A stretch of DNA of 24,427 nucleotides from assembly GCA_036557225.1 (NCBI GenBank), contig DATBHX010000027.1:1-24427 (forward strand). Direction: 5' to 3'. Of the stretch, positions 23,599-24,427 are shown piece by piece. The notes beneath the pieces are model-generated. The model was not told the DNA's origin. It ran no database searches and saw only the letters and a list, made by a program, of their open reading frames with translations. The position numbers were made by a program, and so were the translations under genes. Numbering within the stretch: position 1 is the stretch's first letter; every line of letters starts with the position of its first letter. Source of the DNA: Angelobacter sp036557225. GTDB lineage: Bacteria; Acidobacteriota; Terriglobia; Terriglobales; Acidobacteriaceae.

Positions 23599-24427
23599 TT
23601 AGCGCGCTCCTTCCACCCAGAGCTGATCGAGCTGCCAGCCGCCTGTGGCAAGCTGCTGCCAGTTATGCACGTTGCTGTTGAGCCAGACGGCCTGCGGCAG
23701 GTGCGCCACGGGGACCACGCGATGGTTCTCCAGCAATTTGCGCTCGGCTTCAAACAGGTCTTCAGGACGGGTCGCGCCCAGAATCGCTGGAGCAGAGTCG
23801 CTCAAGCCGAGATCGTCGGCACGCTGGGCAAGTGCGACCGACGGTTCCACCGAGGGCAGCGGCAACCTGAGCAGCACCGCGTCGGCATTGATGGAAGCCC
23901 GCGCGGTCTTGCTGTTGGTGTGCGATTCGCCATAGGGTTGAACGACGATGCCGGCTTCGCGCGCGTCTACAGCGATCCGCTCCGCGACCAGCTTCAACAG
24001 CGGATCACTGGCGTCATAGGCCAGCATGATGGGTGAGATCACAACATACGCAGCTGCGTCAGAACGCAGCTCGCGAGCGCGTTGCAGATCGGTTGCGGCG
24101 GAAAACATAAATTCGTAGCCGGTCAGCCATTGTGGCAGCAGGCCGGAAGCGGGAGTTCCTCTGCGTTGCAGCAAGACGTTGTTGATGGCCGCGCGATTGA
24201 TGGCCAGACTCAACGCTTCGCGCACGCGCGCGTCCACAGGCTTGCGGCCGCTCCGCGATGGCGCGTCACCTTGCAGGAACGCCAGGGCAAGAAAATCGGC
24301 GGGTCTGGAAATCGCCACATTCTGGCTGGTCTGCTCCAAAGACCGAATCTGATCGATTGCGACTTCGGCGGCCGCATTGGATCCGAGCTGGCGGTCCAGG
24401 AGCTGCTCGCGCAACGAGACGCCCATT
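23599..24427 (-). CDS. Family 5 extracellular solute-binding protein, C-terminal part (5' end beyond window)
   Basis: About 276 codons are visible, and the reading frame continues past the right edge. The segment 'VDARVREALSLAINRAAINN' with 'PASGLLPQWLTGYEF' is the hallmark middle region of SBP_bac_5 (oligopeptide/dipeptide-type) periplasmic binding proteins. The distal lobe follows through to 'LPQAVWLNSNVHNW', typical of the family's end. It probably captures a peptide or similar solute in the periplasm. Whether a permease is encoded further right is not visible. Its stop abuts the kinase start. The Met at 24426 is likely internal, since a full-length member would be about 500 residues. Confidence 0.87.
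   Translation of the reverse strand, partial: MGVSLREQLLDRQLGSNAAAEVAIDQIRSLEQTSQNVAISRPADFLALAFLQGDAPSRSGRKPVDARVREALSLAINRAAINNVLLQRRGTPASGLLPQWLTGYEFMFSAATDLQRARELRSDAAAYVVISPIMLAYDASDPLLKLVAERIAVDAREAGIVVQPYGESHTNSKTARASINADAVLLRLPLPSVEPSVALAQRADDLGLSDSAPAILGATRPEDLFEAERKLLENHRVVPVAHLPQAVWLNSNVHNWQQLATGGWQLDQLWVEGAR

Noticed and set aside
1..24427. CRISPR array, phage or transposon
   Set aside because: No regularly spaced repeats, transposase, integrase or terminal inverted repeats are visible on either strand.

Overview
The window reads as a chromosomal segment of a Gram-negative soil bacterium, most likely an acidobacterium (class Terriglobia). The reasons are a moderately high GC content, genes packed on both strands with many GTG/TTG starts, a DUF2891 protein, a DcaP-like outer-membrane porin, a substrate-binding protein/NtrY/NtrC cassette, and intergenic TAATTGC-type repeats. 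This placement is inference. I see no phage, insertion sequence, CRISPR array or rRNA. No gene-free stretch exceeds about 260 bp.

Layout. 1-1098 (-): partial MFS exporter. 1211-1795 (+): AT-richer secreted orphan. 1814-2875 (-) and 3003-3785 (+): a divergent pair, ROK sugar kinase and short-chain dehydrogenase. 3935-4747 (-): mutM. 4938-6669 (+): AI-2E-type permease and frr, closed by a strong two-way terminator. 6730-8078 (-): a divergent PstS-like binding protein followed by a 65-codon gene with a near-perfect Shine-Dalgarno. 8326-11865 (+): an LplT/PlsC/acyl-ACP-synthetase fusion for lysophospholipid repair. 12128-13744 (+): DcaP-like porin and terminator. 13992-17191 (+): a probable operon of a DsbD/ScsB N-terminal-like protein, a thioredoxin-fold protein, an Rsm22-type Fe-S methyltransferase-like protein and a TIGR04282-type transferase. 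17196-18608 (-): a radical SAM enzyme and a 98-residue partner of unknown family. 18859-19920 (-): DUF2891. 20150-20225 (-): tRNA-Ile2(CAU), whose 3' half is duplicated 114 bp away. 20338-24427 (-): NtrC-type regulator, NtrY-like kinase and a family 5 solute-binding protein.

The themes are envelope upkeep (porin, phospholipid re-acylation, periplasmic thiol proteins), translation (frr, tRNA-Ile2, Rsm22) and sensing (binding protein, kinase and sigma-54 regulator). The best candidates for something undescribed are the radical SAM/98-residue cassette, whose small protein carries a Trp-Trp-Trp-Lys-Tyr-Gly block, the PstS-like protein in which most phosphate-ligand positions are changed, and the small CxxxC peptide gene behind it.
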